A stretch of 64,000 nucleotides of DNA from Actinomycetota bacterium (GCA_030684515.1 JAUXVJ010000009.1:679517-743516), one strand, 5' to 3'; positions 42,629 through 51,716 are shown, counted from the stretch's first letter. A program made the numbers and translations. The notes: generated by a model not told the origin, from the letters alone.

Positions 42629-44389
42629 ATGAGCGCCGACGTTCCCGCCAAGGCCGGCAAGCGGCGGCGCATTCTGCTGTGGGTGGGCTTGGGCTTCCTG
42701 ATTCTGGCCGCGCTGGTGGCATGGCTGGCGAATTCCTGGAATGCGACCTATCAGCAGGCACGCACCGTGCAGAGTTCGGCGACCACGTTGAAGTCGGCGG
42801 CCATTGCGCAGCAGTGGGATCAACTGCCGACCCTGTTCACCACTATGCGCCCGCAGGCCCAGGAGCTGGCTGAGTCAACTCAGTCGCTGCCTTGGCGATT
42901 GCTGACGATGGTTCCGTTTGTTGGGGCATCGGCTGGCGGAGTGTCTGATCTTGCTGTGTCGCTAAATGACGTGTTGACCGCTGCCGAGCCACTGCTGCCC
43001 TATGGTCAGCGATTTGTCACGACCGGGCTTCGTGATGCTGACGGCCGCTTCGATCTGTCGGGATTGAACCGGGCCGCCCCGGATCTGGTGACCCTTGCAG
43101 ATGTCCTCGAGGCAGCAGCCAATCGCCTCGAGGCGATCCAGACCTCGCAGTTGTTGCCGCAGGTGTCCGATGGGATCGTGCAGATGCGCGACCTGACATC
43201 GCAGTCCTGGCGATCTGTGCGTGTGCTCAGCGAGTTGGTCACCTGGGGCCCATCGCTCATCGGTGCCGATGGCAAGCGGACTTGGCTGGTGCTACTGCAG
43301 AACCCAGCTGAAGCGCGAGGCTCCGGCGGATTCCCTGGTGGCTTCGCAGTCGTGACTGCTGATGATGGGCTGGTGAAGGTTGCTTCCACCGGCACGAGTG
43401 CAGATCTGGTGAATGTGCCGATCCCGACCAAGTCAGCTTCCGCAGACAGCAAGGCGCTCTGGGGAAGCCGACTGAAGAACTGGAACACCTTCAGTCATTC
43501 CCCGAACTTCCCAATAGTCGCTCGACTTGCAGCCGACGGAATGGCTGCCCGAGGCACTCCTGTCAACGGCGTGATCGCCATCGACCCACGAGTGGTCGCG
43601 GCGATCCTGCAGGTCACCGGACCAGTCACCGCCAACGGAGAGACAATCAACGCCGAGAATGCAGAGCGCTTCTTCACAGTAGACGTCTACTCCCAGTACC
43701 GCGATCCCGGCAAGCGTGACGAAGTCTCGATGGCCTTGGTTCAGGCGATGATCACGCGCCTGCTGTCGGGCGGCTGGGACCCGGTTGCTCTGGTTGATGC
43801 GTTGAGCGGTCCAGTTTCGCAAGGTCATGCGCGCGTGTGGAGTGCCAGACCTGAGGAAGAGGCTTGGCTCGTTGAGAAGAACGCAGGTGGCGATGTGCCC
43901 AACGCGCCGGGCCCGGTGATCGCTTTGGCGTTGAACAACTCAGCTGCGAGCAAGATGGACGCCTTCATGAAGACCGCCGTTGACTACCAGCCTGGCAGCT
44001 GCGATGCGGCAGTCATGGACTCGAATCTGCGCGTGAGTCTGACGAACGACTCGCCGACAAATCTGCCGTTCGGGCTCGGCATCTACGACCGATCAGATGA
44101 TCCGAAAGCCGCTAAGGGATCCACCAGCACGGTGCTGTATGTCTTTGCGCCACTGAATGCCAGATTCAATTCGGTGACGATCGATGGTGACCCTGCCTCG
44201 CTGTATCTGGGCCGAGAGGACGGTCGCGATGTCTGGTACGTCTACCTGCCGATCGATCGCAAGCAGACGCGAACTATTGAGATCAAGTTTCAGCAGCCCG
44301 TGGTTGACGGCGTGGCCCCGCAGGTGCTGATGCAGAGCATGGTCATCGACCCGACGATCACCATTGATCCCGACACGGCCTGCAGTTAG
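42629..44389 (+). CDS. DUF4012 membrane-anchored extracytoplasmic protein
   Basis: This 586-residue protein has one N-terminal membrane helix (residues 14-36, ILLWVGLGFLILAALVAWLA) and a long external domain. The DUF4012 core is seen in LVLLQNPAEARGSGGFPGGF followed by AVVTADDGLVKV. An alpha-helical stretch (40-120) follows the helix and a beta-rich region ends the protein (RTIEIKFQQPVVDGV). The family is common in actinobacterial and Chloroflexi cell-envelope polysaccharide loci; its biochemical role is unknown to me. GAGAAT, a weak -10, lies six bases before the ATG. It is convergent with the next gene with no gap. Confidence 0.85.
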   Translation: MSADVPAKAGKRRRILLWVGLGFLILAALVAWLANSWNATYQQARTVQSSATTLKSAAIAQQWDQLPTLFTTMRPQAQELAESTQSLPWRLLTMVPFVGASAGGVSDLAVSLNDVLTAAEPLLPYGQRFVTTGLRDADGRFDLSGLNRAAPDLVTLADVLEAAANRLEAIQTSQLLPQVSDGIVQMRDLTSQSWRSVRVLSELVTWGPSLIGADGKRTWLVLLQNPAEARGSGGFPGGFAVVTADDGLVKVASTGTSADLVNVPIPTKSASADSKALWGSRLKNWNTFSHSPNFPIVARLAADGMAARGTPVNGVIAIDPRVVAAILQVTGPVTANGETINAENAERFFTVDVYSQYRDPGKRDEVSMALVQAMITRLLSGGWDPVALVDALSGPVSQGHARVWSARPEEEAWLVEKNAGGDVPNAPGPVIALALNNSAASKMDAFMKTAVDYQPGSCDAAVMDSNLRVSLTNDSPTNLPFGLGIYDRSDDPKAAKGSTSTVLYVFAPLNARFNSVTIDGDPASLYLGREDGRDVWYVYLPIDRKQTRTIEIKFQQPVVDGVAPQVLMQSMVIDPTITIDPDTACS

Positions 44390-45193
44390 TCAGGCAGGTT
44401 CAGGCAGCAACTGCTGGATCCGGCGCATTCGAGCTTCCTCGTCACGCGGCAGTTCGGTGCTCTTCAGTCGGATTGCCACCTGACTCCGAGCAGTATCTGC
44501 GGTCAAGTTCTCCAGTTCAGCAGAGGTCGAGATGCGCATGACAGGCATTGCAACCGGGGATGTTCCAAGGTCCGCTGCCATCACTCCGAGTGAGACGTCA
44601 TCGGTGAAGCGGTGGTCCCATGTGTCGGCATGGTCAACGATGCGCATTGCCAGATTGCGACTCAGCAGCACGGCTGCGCCATTTGCGAAATCCGTGCCCC
44701 AGAAGAGCTGGCCCGATTCAATCGATCCAGCGTAGACATCGGCGCTCGCATCCTGTGTCGCGATGAATTGCAGCAAGGCCGGTGTATTGACGTAGGCGCT
44801 GCTATTGACGCGCAGGATGAAGTCGTACTCCCCATTGGCAAGCACCCATTTCAAGGCGGCGATCGTTGCTACCCCGTTCCAATGAATGAAATCGGGAACC
44901 GGCACTTCAAGGTCGCCGCGCGCATCCAAGGTGGCAGTGACGCGCATTCTTCGGGCTCGGCGGTTGAACGCGTGGTCAGCGAAACGCTGGATTCGACCTC
45001 GGCGCCCAAAGCGCAGGGCTTCACGCCAGGAGGAGGTCCGCGTCGCCCAGGGGTGTGTTGGACCGGTCTTGAAGTAGCGCAGCACAGACACGTTCGCGGG
45101 TAACGCTGTGCCCCAGGTCTCCAGTTGGACTCGTTGAAACTGAGCCCAGGGCTCTCGTGAAGTGGCCATCACGAGAATCAGGACGCGGTTCAT
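44390..45193 (-). CDS. Glycosyltransferase-like protein (galactosyltransferase/GT31-like)
   Basis: This 267-residue protein opens NRVLILVMATSREPWAQFQR followed by VQLETWGTALP, has a probable donor/metal region in YDFILRVNSSAYVNTPALLQ and WGTDFANGAAVLLSRNLAMR, followed by DDVSLGVM. The spacing resembles GT31/fringe-like beta-1,3-galactosyltransferases (DxD, then GxGY-like, then EDV). Here the usual DxD is replaced by RVNSS, so the call is tentative. No membrane segment is seen. It lies upstream of a polymerase-like membrane protein on the same strand. Confidence 0.65.
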   Translation of the reverse strand: MNRVLILVMATSREPWAQFQRVQLETWGTALPANVSVLRYFKTGPTHPWATRTSSWREALRFGRRGRIQRFADHAFNRRARRMRVTATLDARGDLEVPVPDFIHWNGVATIAALKWVLANGEYDFILRVNSSAYVNTPALLQFIATQDASADVYAGSIESGQLFWGTDFANGAAVLLSRNLAMRIVDHADTWDHRFTDDVSLGVMAADLGTSPVAMPVMRISTSAELENLTADTARSQVAIRLKSTELPRDEEARMRRIQQLLPEPA

Positions 45194-45217
45194 GTCGTGA
45201 GCCCTAGTGGATAGAGG

Positions 45218-46483
45218 TCAGACAATGAGTCGCTCATCTGCGGGGGAGCGTTCAGGGAACGTCAGCGTGGTGCGCCGCTGCTGTCGCAGCACCCAACCAG
45301 CTGCTGCGACGGGGACAAGAAATGCAGCAGCCTGACTGCGCTGTCGAACAACGAAGCCGTAGTTGCCAAATGCTGCGGAGACCACGAGCAGCACTGCGAT
45401 GGCGGGCAGGATCAGGACAAGGCCCTCGCTGCGCGTAGCGCGATTCTTCAATACGAAGAACGAGAGCACGGCGAGCATGACGAAGGTCAGCCCATCGATC
45501 AGCAATTGCCAAGGTTGCCCGCCTGCCTCCCAGATGAATGGCCCAAAGGTGGCACCTGGGAGGTCCAGAAACATACCTCGGATGGCTCCACCGAAGGTGT
45601 CGAATCCTTGGCCGGTTGCGCCGGTGCTGGTCGTGGCACCCAGGGCCAGGCTCTCGCGCAGGGTGCCAGCCGCGCTGAGGTCGAACTGATTGCCACGCAG
45701 CAGGCCAAAGGGCAGGGCGAGGGCCGACGGGGCCAGAAATACGAGCATGCCAAGTGGGCCGGTCGTCTTGCGCAGCGATGTGAACAGCACCCCGATGGCG
45801 ATGCCGAGCAAGGCAGCGGCCCCAATGGGCGGGCGGATCCACATCATGCCGGCCGTGGCACCAAGCAGCAGGGTGCCTGCGGTCAGCAGCCGCCGCGAGT
45901 GATAGAAGCCGACCGACAGCACCATCAAGCTCAGCAGGAAGATGGACGGGCCTTCGCGAAGAATGCTGCTGGGCCAGATGATCAGTGATGGCAGGAGCAC
46001 TGCCAGCCATGCCGTGGTGTTCGCGCTTGACTCCCAGCCCAGTTGGCGCGAAGCGGTGGCCAGGATCGCAGGTAGCAGGGCCATGAACGTGGAAATGACG
46101 AGCAAGCCGACCTCGGCGTGGGTGCCAAAGATGTAGTACAGGACACCCAAGACGAGTATCCAGCCCTCCTTGCCCTCGCTGTAGCTCACGCTGCTGCCAG
46201 TGCCAGCAATGGAGTCCGCTACTGCCGCGGCGAGCTGGTGATAGGCGTCGGCGTCACTGCCCAGCGCAGTCAGGCCGAAGGAGTACAAGAGATACATGCT
46301 GAGGGCGACGTGGATGCCCAGGCTGGTCAGGCACGGTCCCAAGGTGCCGGTGAGTCTGCCGACCCAGACGGTGACAGCAATGCCAAGCAAAAGCAGCACG
46401 GTGATGACCAGCAGCGGGCTTCCAGCTCCAAATCCACTCATCGCAAGGAAAGGGTAGGCCCCACGGCAGCCAATGCCCAGCAT
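45218..46483 (-). CDS. Polytopic membrane protein, possible polysaccharide polymerase
   Basis: This 421-residue protein has ten or more membrane segments. Between the second and third lies a short outer loop with ALGSDADAYHQLAAA, an acidic motif placed as in GT-C/Wzy-like proteins. The segment SSILREGPSIFLL and a late FGNYGFVVRQRSQAAAFLVP carry conserved-looking charges. These positions fit an EpsG/Wzy-like polymerase or an undecaprenyl-sugar transferase, but no family match is certain. Its start lies 9 bp after the stop of the NTP_transf_5 gene, so they form one minus-strand unit with 44390-45193. Confidence 0.7.
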   Translation of the reverse strand: MLGIGCRGAYPFLAMSGFGAGSPLLVITVLLLLGIAVTVWVGRLTGTLGPCLTSLGIHVALSMYLLYSFGLTALGSDADAYHQLAAAVADSIAGTGSSVSYSEGKEGWILVLGVLYYIFGTHAEVGLLVISTFMALLPAILATASRQLGWESSANTTAWLAVLLPSLIIWPSSILREGPSIFLLSLMVLSVGFYHSRRLLTAGTLLLGATAGMMWIRPPIGAAALLGIAIGVLFTSLRKTTGPLGMLVFLAPSALALPFGLLRGNQFDLSAAGTLRESLALGATTSTGATGQGFDTFGGAIRGMFLDLPGATFGPFIWEAGGQPWQLLIDGLTFVMLAVLSFFVLKNRATRSEGLVLILPAIAVLLVVSAAFGNYGFVVRQRSQAAAFLVPVAAAGWVLRQQRRTTLTFPERSPADERLIV

Positions 46484-46492
46484 GCCGATCGG

Positions 46493-47581
46493 CTAGGCAT
46501 TGGTGCCCGAACCTGTGGCAAGGCGCAGAACACCTCGACGGGCGATCTCAACTGCGGCAGAGCCGTAACGCGTGTTGTCGGCAATCCGATCAAGCAGACC
46601 GGGCAATCCTGGTCTGTGGTAGCCGAACTCGGGGTGACATTGCAATTGCGCCCAGCGACGGTCCGCGTATGGGGTTTCCTGCCACGGGATCCCGATGGCC
46701 GCGAGTCGCTCCTTTGTCACACCACCAAGCAGATGCACTGCGAAGTTGGCCGCCTCCAAGCCCATGCGACGTTCATCGCCGCTCCAGTTGACGACTTCTT
46801 CCTGAAGCCGCAGCAGGCGGATCACATCCACGCACTGCCGCAGTGACCTGAAGCCATCGTGGCTGAGGTGATAGCAGGCTGCCAGCAGTGCGTCGCTCGG
46901 CGCGAATGTTGTGATGCGATCGTTCAGGAGCTCGATGTGAGTCGACCTGGCCAGGAACTCGTCGGCTGTTGGCAGCAGACCGCGTTCTTTGGCGAGCTGC
47001 CAATGCAGATCAATCTGCGAGCGAGGACCCGTCATGACGAGTTCTCGCCCGCTCCACGCGATCCTGCGCCACTCTCGTTCAAGACGGGCAAGCGAAATCT
47101 CAGCGAGCTGCCAACCTCCTGCTGTCAGCACCTTCACGGCTCTGAGCACGTCAACTGGCTGGACAAGTAGATCGACGTCACCATTGCCGCGTGCCGTGAC
47201 CGTGCCAGTCGACTGCACACTCAGTGCGACTCCCTTGAATGCAAGCGCGGCAACGCCTGCTGACTCCAGAAGACTCCAGGCTTTGACTGTCTCTTTGGCC
47301 AAGGTCATGGCAAGCAGGGCATCGTTTATGGCCAGCGCATGAAGTTGCTGCGCCACCGGCTCGGCAAGTCCCAGAGCGCTCGAGCAATCGTCCACGAGTG
47401 TCGCAACCCGGTGTGCCTCAACGGCTTCCAGGAATGACCCAGATTCCAGTTGCGGATCGTCTGATTCGGCAAACTCAATGGATTTGGGATCCTTATTGGC
47501 TGGATATGAGAAGTGAGAGTGAATACAGTTCACTAGTGAACGCACTTGCGCAGGGTCAAGGCCCCTTGCATGAGGTGTCAT
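46493..47581 (-). CDS. NTP_transf_5 family nucleotidyltransferase-fold protein
   Basis: This 362-residue protein has a nucleotidyltransferase core: VAALAFKGVALSVQSTGTVT followed by ARGNGDVDLLV (Gly-Asp-x-Asp metal site), a third acidic strand in RSQIDLHWQL, and helical DALLAACYHLSHDGFRSLRQ CVDVIRLL. This is the uncharacterised PF14907-type family, often found beside PqqD-like and HprK-like proteins in polysaccharide or RiPP loci. Both kinds of gene occur here (47642-51675 and 53288-54028). Substrate unknown. A TAGGCT box six bases before the ATG suggests a leaderless transcript. It is divergent from the first PqqD-like gene. Confidence 0.85.
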   Translation of the reverse strand: MTPHARGLDPAQVRSLVNCIHSHFSYPANKDPKSIEFAESDDPQLESGSFLEAVEAHRVATLVDDCSSALGLAEPVAQQLHALAINDALLAMTLAKETVKAWSLLESAGVAALAFKGVALSVQSTGTVTARGNGDVDLLVQPVDVLRAVKVLTAGGWQLAEISLARLEREWRRIAWSGRELVMTGPRSQIDLHWQLAKERGLLPTADEFLARSTHIELLNDRITTFAPSDALLAACYHLSHDGFRSLRQCVDVIRLLRLQEEVVNWSGDERRMGLEAANFAVHLLGGVTKERLAAIGIPWQETPYADRRWAQLQCHPEFGYHRPGLPGLLDRIADNTRYGSAAVEIARRGVLRLATGSGTNA

Positions 47582-47587
47582 GCAACG

Positions 47588-47593
47588 AGCCTA
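47588..47593 (-). promoter_or_regulatory. -10 box six bases before ATG 47581 (leaderless type)
   Basis: TAGGCT, six bases, then ATG on the minus strand. There is no ribosome binding site. It lies in the 60-bp divergent gap with the first PqqD-like gene. Confidence 0.5.
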
Positions 47594-47641
47594 GGACGAC
47601 GCAGGCAATCTGAATTCACTTGAGGGCACGGGGGTAAGGAC

Positions 47642-48907
47642 ATGACCCACCTCCCGATGCAGGTGTTCATGCTTGACCCGAGGATCAAGGCCGAGCGCAT
47701 TGGTCGGGAGTGGTTGGCGCTGTGCCTGTCGACCGAGGCGGTGTATCGGTTGACCGATGAGGTTGCCGAGGTTGTTCGGCTGTTGCAGGACGGTCCCCAC
47801 GAGTTGCCGCCCGAGTTGCTTCAGGCTGCCGATGTGCTGCTGGATCACGGGATGATCCTGCGCGTTGAGGCGCCGCCGGCGTTTGTGTTCTCGCGCAGGC
47901 GTGCCTTGCAAATGGGAGCGGTCGGCGGCGCTGGAATGGCGGCGATGGCCGTCGGCTTGACGGCCACTGCTCTGCCCGCGGCGGCGGCTGGCGGCTCGTT
48001 CAACACGGTGGCGGTGGCCAACGCTGGCACCTTCAACACGGATTGGGGTTTCTACTCGATCGGCGACTTTGCTGCGTGGTGGTTCAAGGTGGGCGGTGCC
48101 ACCACCACCTGGACTCCGATCACCGGCAAGAGCCGCAAGATCCGCTTCCTCCTGGTAGGTGGCGGTGGTGGTGGTGGTACCGGCAACGAGAATCGGAACC
48201 GCTCCGGCGGAGGTGGCGGCGCCGGCGGCGTCTACGTCTCAGAAGTCGCGGGTGTCACGATCCCAGGCGGTCAGGCTGTGACCTTCACGCAGATCGGCGT
48301 AGGTGGCAGTGGCGGCACCGGCACTACCGCGGCCAACAACACCGCCTCGACATCCACGATCTGGACCAACACCACCACTGGCACAAAAACGGCCTATCCG
48401 GGCACCGGAGGCCGTGGCGTCAGCAATCCGACCGATCCGGCAGCGACTGCCCGTGGCGCCGGCGGTGGCGGCTACAACTCCAGTGGGACGCTCACCGCGG
48501 GCGTCACGGCTAGCACGGCAAGTGGGCAGGATCTGTCAGTCCAGGGGCTGGGCGGTGGAGCCTCGATCACCGGCTCCAACAACAACCGCCCTGGCGGCGG
48601 CGGCGGCGGCGCTGGTGGTGCCGGCGGCACCGCAGCAAACAGCACCACGGGTGGCGCCGGCGGAACGGGCTACGACGCGGTGACAGATTTCGGCTACACC
48701 GTCAAGGTTGCTGGCGGTGGCGGTGGCTTTGGCCGCAACACCGAAGGTACCGCGACCGACGGCGGCGGCACTGGAGGAAGTGCCTCGGTTTCGCCGCTTG
48801 CAGGTGTGAACCCGGGCAGCGGTGGCGGTGGCGGTGGCTACAACAATGGCTTTTCAGCGGGCGCCGCCGGTTCAGCAGGCATCATCATCATCCGCGAGGT
48901 CTCGTGA
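47642..48907 (+). CDS. PqqD-like/Tat-signal/glycine-rich protein, copy 1
   Basis: This 421-residue protein has three parts. Residues 7-75 look like a PqqD-type winged-helix domain (LALCLSTEAVYRLTDEVAEV followed by VRLLQDGP, then DVLLDHGMIL). Residues 84-117 are a twin-arginine-like signal: FSRRRALQMG, a hydrophobic Ala/Gly core, ending ALPAAAA. The remainder is glycine-rich with GKSRKIRFLLVGGGGGGG, IPGGQAVTFTQIG and a C-terminal SAGIIIIREVS, like the glycine-rich fibre domain ending G-I-V-I-I-R-Y. A folded domain ahead of a Tat signal is unusual. An in-frame ATG at codon 71, identical in all three copies, could give a plain Tat precursor. The ATG follows GGGGGTAAGG. It is the first of three tandem paralogues. 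Confidence 0.8.
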   Translation: MTHLPMQVFMLDPRIKAERIGREWLALCLSTEAVYRLTDEVAEVVRLLQDGPHELPPELLQAADVLLDHGMILRVEAPPAFVFSRRRALQMGAVGGAGMAAMAVGLTATALPAAAAGGSFNTVAVANAGTFNTDWGFYSIGDFAAWWFKVGGATTTWTPITGKSRKIRFLLVGGGGGGGTGNENRNRSGGGGGAGGVYVSEVAGVTIPGGQAVTFTQIGVGGSGGTGTTAANNTASTSTIWTNTTTGTKTAYPGTGGRGVSNPTDPAATARGAGGGGYNSSGTLTAGVTASTASGQDLSVQGLGGGASITGSNNNRPGGGGGGAGGAGGTAANSTTGGAGGTGYDAVTDFGYTVKVAGGGGGFGRNTEGTATDGGGTGGSASVSPLAGVNPGSGGGGGGYNNGFSAGAAGSAGIIIIREVS

Positions 48908-48959
48908 TCGTGATTTCGTAGGGATTGCTGCCATTCCCGACTACCGTTCGTGAAATTTC

Positions 48960-48977
48960 TTCACCACAGCCTATTCT
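48960..48977 (+). promoter_or_regulatory. Upstream element shared by copies 2 and 3
   Basis: TTCACCACAGCCTATTCT lies 70 bp before the ATG of copy 2. A matching TTCACCACGCCGTATTG lies 73 bp before copy 3, and copy 1 lacks it. It may be a duplicated promoter or operator. Confidence 0.4.
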
Positions 48978-49029
48978 TGTAATCTAGACCTTGTTTGGGT
49001 GCTGTCGAATATTCAGGTGAAGGAGCGGC

Positions 49030-50295
49030 ATGACCACCCCCTTCCTCCAGGTGTTCATGCTTGACCCGCAAGTGAAGATCGAGCGGGTGGGCCGTGAGTG
49101 GCTGGCCCTGTGCCTGCCCACCGATGCGGTGTATCGGATGACCAACGAGGTGGCCGAGGTTGTTCGGCTGTTGCAGGACGGCCCGCGTGAGCTGCCCGGC
49201 GAGCTCCTGCCTGCTGCCAATGTGCTGCTGGATCACGGGATGATCCTGCGAGTTGAGGCGCCGCCGGCCTTCGTGTTCTCGCGTCGCAAGGTCCTGCAGC
49301 TGGGTGCTGTGGGTGGTGCAGGTATGGCGGCCATGGCGGTGGGGCTGACTGCCACGGCGCTGCCAGCGGCAGCTGCCGCTGCCTCGTTCAACACGGTGGC
49401 CGTGGCCAATGCCGGCACCTTCAACACCAACTGGGGCTTCTACGCCATTGGCACCTTCGCTGCATGGTGGTTCAAGCAGGGCGGGGCCACGACCACCTGG
49501 ACTCCCATCACGGGCAAGAGCCGGAAGATCCGCTTTCTGTTGGTCGGCGGCGGCGGTGGCGGTGGCACCGGCAACAACAGCACCAATCGCTCCGGCGGCG
49601 GCGGCGGCGCCGGCGGCGTCTACGTCTCTGCGGCGGCGGGTGTCACCATCCCCGGCGGGCAAGCGGTCACCCTCACCCAGATCGGCACTGGCGGCAGTGG
49701 TGGCAGCGGCACCACAGCAGCGAACAACACCGCCTCGACGTCCACGATCTGGACCAACGCCACCACTGGCACGCGCACTGGGTACCCCGGCACCGGTGGT
49801 CGCGGCGTCAGCAATCCGACCGATCCCGCTGCTACTGCGCGTGGCTCCGGTGGCGGCGGTTACAACTCCAGCGGCACCCTGACCGCCCCGGTCTCGGCCA
49901 GCACGGCCAGTGGACAGGATCTGACCATCCAGGGTCAGGCAGGTGGCGCCTCCATCGCGGGCTCGAACACCAACCGCCCCGGCGGTGGCGGCGGCGGCGC
50001 CGGAGGCGGTGGCGGCACCGCAGCAAACAGCACCACAGGTGGCTCCGGGGGAACGGGCTATGACGCGGTGACCGACTTTGGCTACACCGTCAAGGTGGCT
50101 GGCGGTGGCGGTGGGTATGGCCGCAACACGTCAGGTGTTGCCACCGATGGCGGCGGAACGGGCGGGAAGCTGGGTACCGCTGGCACTGCTGGCGTGAATC
50201 CGGGCAGCGGCGGTGGTGGCGGTGGTGGCAACGGCGGCACATCTGCTGGCGGCGCTGGCTCTGCTGGCATCATCATCATCCGCGAGGTGTCGTGA
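49030..50295 (+). CDS. PqqD-like/Tat-signal/glycine-rich protein, copy 2
   Basis: This 421-residue paralogue of copy 1 has the same length and organisation: PqqD-like residues 7-75 (LALCLPTDAVYRMTNEVAEV), a twin-arginine-like stretch FSRRKVLQLGAVGGAGMAAM ending LPAAAAA, then a glycine-rich region ending SAGIIIIREVS. Differences concentrate in the N-terminal 15 residues and the Gly-rich loops, while the signal region and the GKSRKIRFLLVGGG segment are nearly invariant. The ATG is preceded by AAGGAGCGGC, a strong ribosome binding site. Copy 2 has its own upstream element, so it is probably not simply cotranscribed with copy 1. Confidence 0.8.
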   Translation: MTTPFLQVFMLDPQVKIERVGREWLALCLPTDAVYRMTNEVAEVVRLLQDGPRELPGELLPAANVLLDHGMILRVEAPPAFVFSRRKVLQLGAVGGAGMAAMAVGLTATALPAAAAAASFNTVAVANAGTFNTNWGFYAIGTFAAWWFKQGGATTTWTPITGKSRKIRFLLVGGGGGGGTGNNSTNRSGGGGGAGGVYVSAAAGVTIPGGQAVTLTQIGTGGSGGSGTTAANNTASTSTIWTNATTGTRTGYPGTGGRGVSNPTDPAATARGSGGGGYNSSGTLTAPVSASTASGQDLTIQGQAGGASIAGSNTNRPGGGGGGAGGGGGTAANSTTGGSGGTGYDAVTDFGYTVKVAGGGGGYGRNTSGVATDGGGTGGKLGTAGTAGVNPGSGGGGGGGNGGTSAGGAGSAGIIIIREVS

Positions 50296-50313
50296 GCGCT
50301 GAGCAAAGCCGCG

Positions 50314-50340
50314 AATCTCAGGCCGCGGTAGCCTGAGATT
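50314..50340 (+). terminator. Hairpin between copies 2 and 3, probable terminator
   Basis: AATCTCAGGC, a 7-nt loop and GCCTGAGATT form a perfect 10-bp stem 18 bp after the copy 2 stop. The following T-tract is short (TATT), so it may be an imperfect intrinsic terminator or an attenuating hairpin. Confidence 0.6.
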
Positions 50341-50342
50341 TA

Positions 50343-50359
50343 TTCACCACGCCGTATTG
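50343..50359 (+). promoter_or_regulatory. Upstream element of copy 3
   Basis: TTCACCACGCCGTATTG matches the element before copy 2 and starts 73 bp before the ATG of copy 3, just after the hairpin. Confidence 0.4.
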
Positions 50360-50415
50360 TTGGGGCTGTTGCGCCCTGCCTGGGTCAATTGCGAACACGA
50401 GGTTGAGGGGTACGC

Positions 50416-51675
50416 ATGTCTGCGAGCGCACTCCAGGTGTTCATGCTGGATCCGCAGGTCAAGCCCGAGCGCATCGGCCGGGAGTGGCTGACACTGTGCC
50501 TTTCGACGGATGCGGTGTACCGGCTGACTGATGAGGTGGCCGAGGTCGTGCGCCTGCTGCAGGATGGCCCCCGCGAGCTGCCTGAAGAACTGTGGCGAGC
50601 CGCAGACGTGCTGCTGGATCACGGGATGATCCTTCGGGTTGAGGCACCGCCGGCCTTTGCCTTCTCTCGACGCCGGGCCCTGCAGCTGGGCGCGGTCGGC
50701 GGGGCCGGCATGGCCGCACTGGCGGTGGGCCTGACTGCAACTGCGCTGCCAGCAGCTGCTGCGGGTGCCTCGTTCAACACCGTGGCGGTGGCAAATGCCG
50801 GCACCTTCAACACCAACTGGGGCTTCTACGCGATCGGCAATTTCGCCGCCTGGTGGTTCCTGCAAGGCGGGGCAAGCACCACTTGGACACCTATCACTGG
50901 CAAGAGCCGCAAGATCCGCTACCTCCTGGTGGCCGGCGGCGGCGGCGGAGGTACCGGCGGCCTGAATGCCAATAGGGCCGGCGGCGGTGGTGGTGCTGGC
51001 GGCGTCTATGTGTCGGCGGCGGCAGGAGTGACGATTCCAGGCGGTCAGGCCGTCACGCTCACCCAGATCGGCGTTGGTGGCAGCGGTGGAACCGGCACCA
51101 CCAAAGCGAACAACACGCCCTCGACATCAACCATTTGGACCAACGCCACCACTGGCACGCGCACGGCCTATCCGGGCACGGGCGGTCGGGGTCGGACCGC
51201 TCCCACAGATCCCGGCATCACCGTTCGTGGCTCTGGCGGTGGCGGATACAACAACAACGGAACCTTGACTGCTGGCCTGGCTGCGGGAACGGCTACTGGC
51301 GGTGACGTCACCAGCGCCCAGGCCGGTGGAAACGCCATCGTTGGCGCGACGAACCAGCGACCAAGTGGCGGTGGCGGTGGCCAGGGCAGCGCCGGCGGGG
51401 TGCCCGCCAACAGCACCACTGGCGGTACCGGTGGATCTGGCTACGACGCGCCCACGAACTTCGGCTACACCGTGAAGGTGGCGGGCGGCGGCGGCGGCTA
51501 CGGAACGACAACGGCAGGTGCGGCAACCGATGGTGGCGGCACCGGCGGCACCAATGCCGCCGCGGGAATCGCCGGAGTCAACCCAGGCAGCGGCGGTGGG
51601 GGTACCGGCGGCGCCTCGTTCACAGCGGCAGGCGCTGGCCGTGCTGGCATCATCATCATCCGAGAGGTCGCCTGA
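50416..51675 (+). CDS. PqqD-like/Tat-signal/glycine-rich protein, copy 3
   Basis: This 419-residue third paralogue has PqqD-like residues 7-75 (LTLCLSTDAVYRLTDEVAEV), the twin-arginine-like FSRRRALQLGAVGGAGMAAL and ending LPAAAAG, then the glycine-rich part with GKSRKIRYLLVAGGGGGG, ending GRAGIIIIREVA. It is more diverged from copies 1 and 2 in the glycine-rich half (KANNTPSTST, TATGGDVTSAQ). The ATG follows GAGGGG. The tyrosine autokinase gene starts 41 bp downstream, and the HprK-like gene follows that. A chemical function is not evident; the exported part may be a fibre- or matrix-forming surface protein. Confidence 0.8.
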   Translation: MSASALQVFMLDPQVKPERIGREWLTLCLSTDAVYRLTDEVAEVVRLLQDGPRELPEELWRAADVLLDHGMILRVEAPPAFAFSRRRALQLGAVGGAGMAALAVGLTATALPAAAAGASFNTVAVANAGTFNTNWGFYAIGNFAAWWFLQGGASTTWTPITGKSRKIRYLLVAGGGGGGTGGLNANRAGGGGGAGGVYVSAAAGVTIPGGQAVTLTQIGVGGSGGTGTTKANNTPSTSTIWTNATTGTRTAYPGTGGRGRTAPTDPGITVRGSGGGGYNNNGTLTAGLAAGTATGGDVTSAQAGGNAIVGATNQRPSGGGGGQGSAGGVPANSTTGGTGGSGYDAPTNFGYTVKVAGGGGGYGTTTAGAATDGGGTGGTNAAAGIAGVNPGSGGGGTGGASFTAAGAGRAGIIIIREVA

Positions 51676-51716
51676 ATTGCCCACCGACGAAAAGAGCGAA
51701 CAGAACGTGTGCGCGC

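Noticed and set aside
48961..49662. Long antisense frames in the glycine-rich genes
   Set aside because: They follow from the low-complexity GGC/GGT codons (antisense Pro/Ala/Arg runs) and have no start signal or coherent domain.
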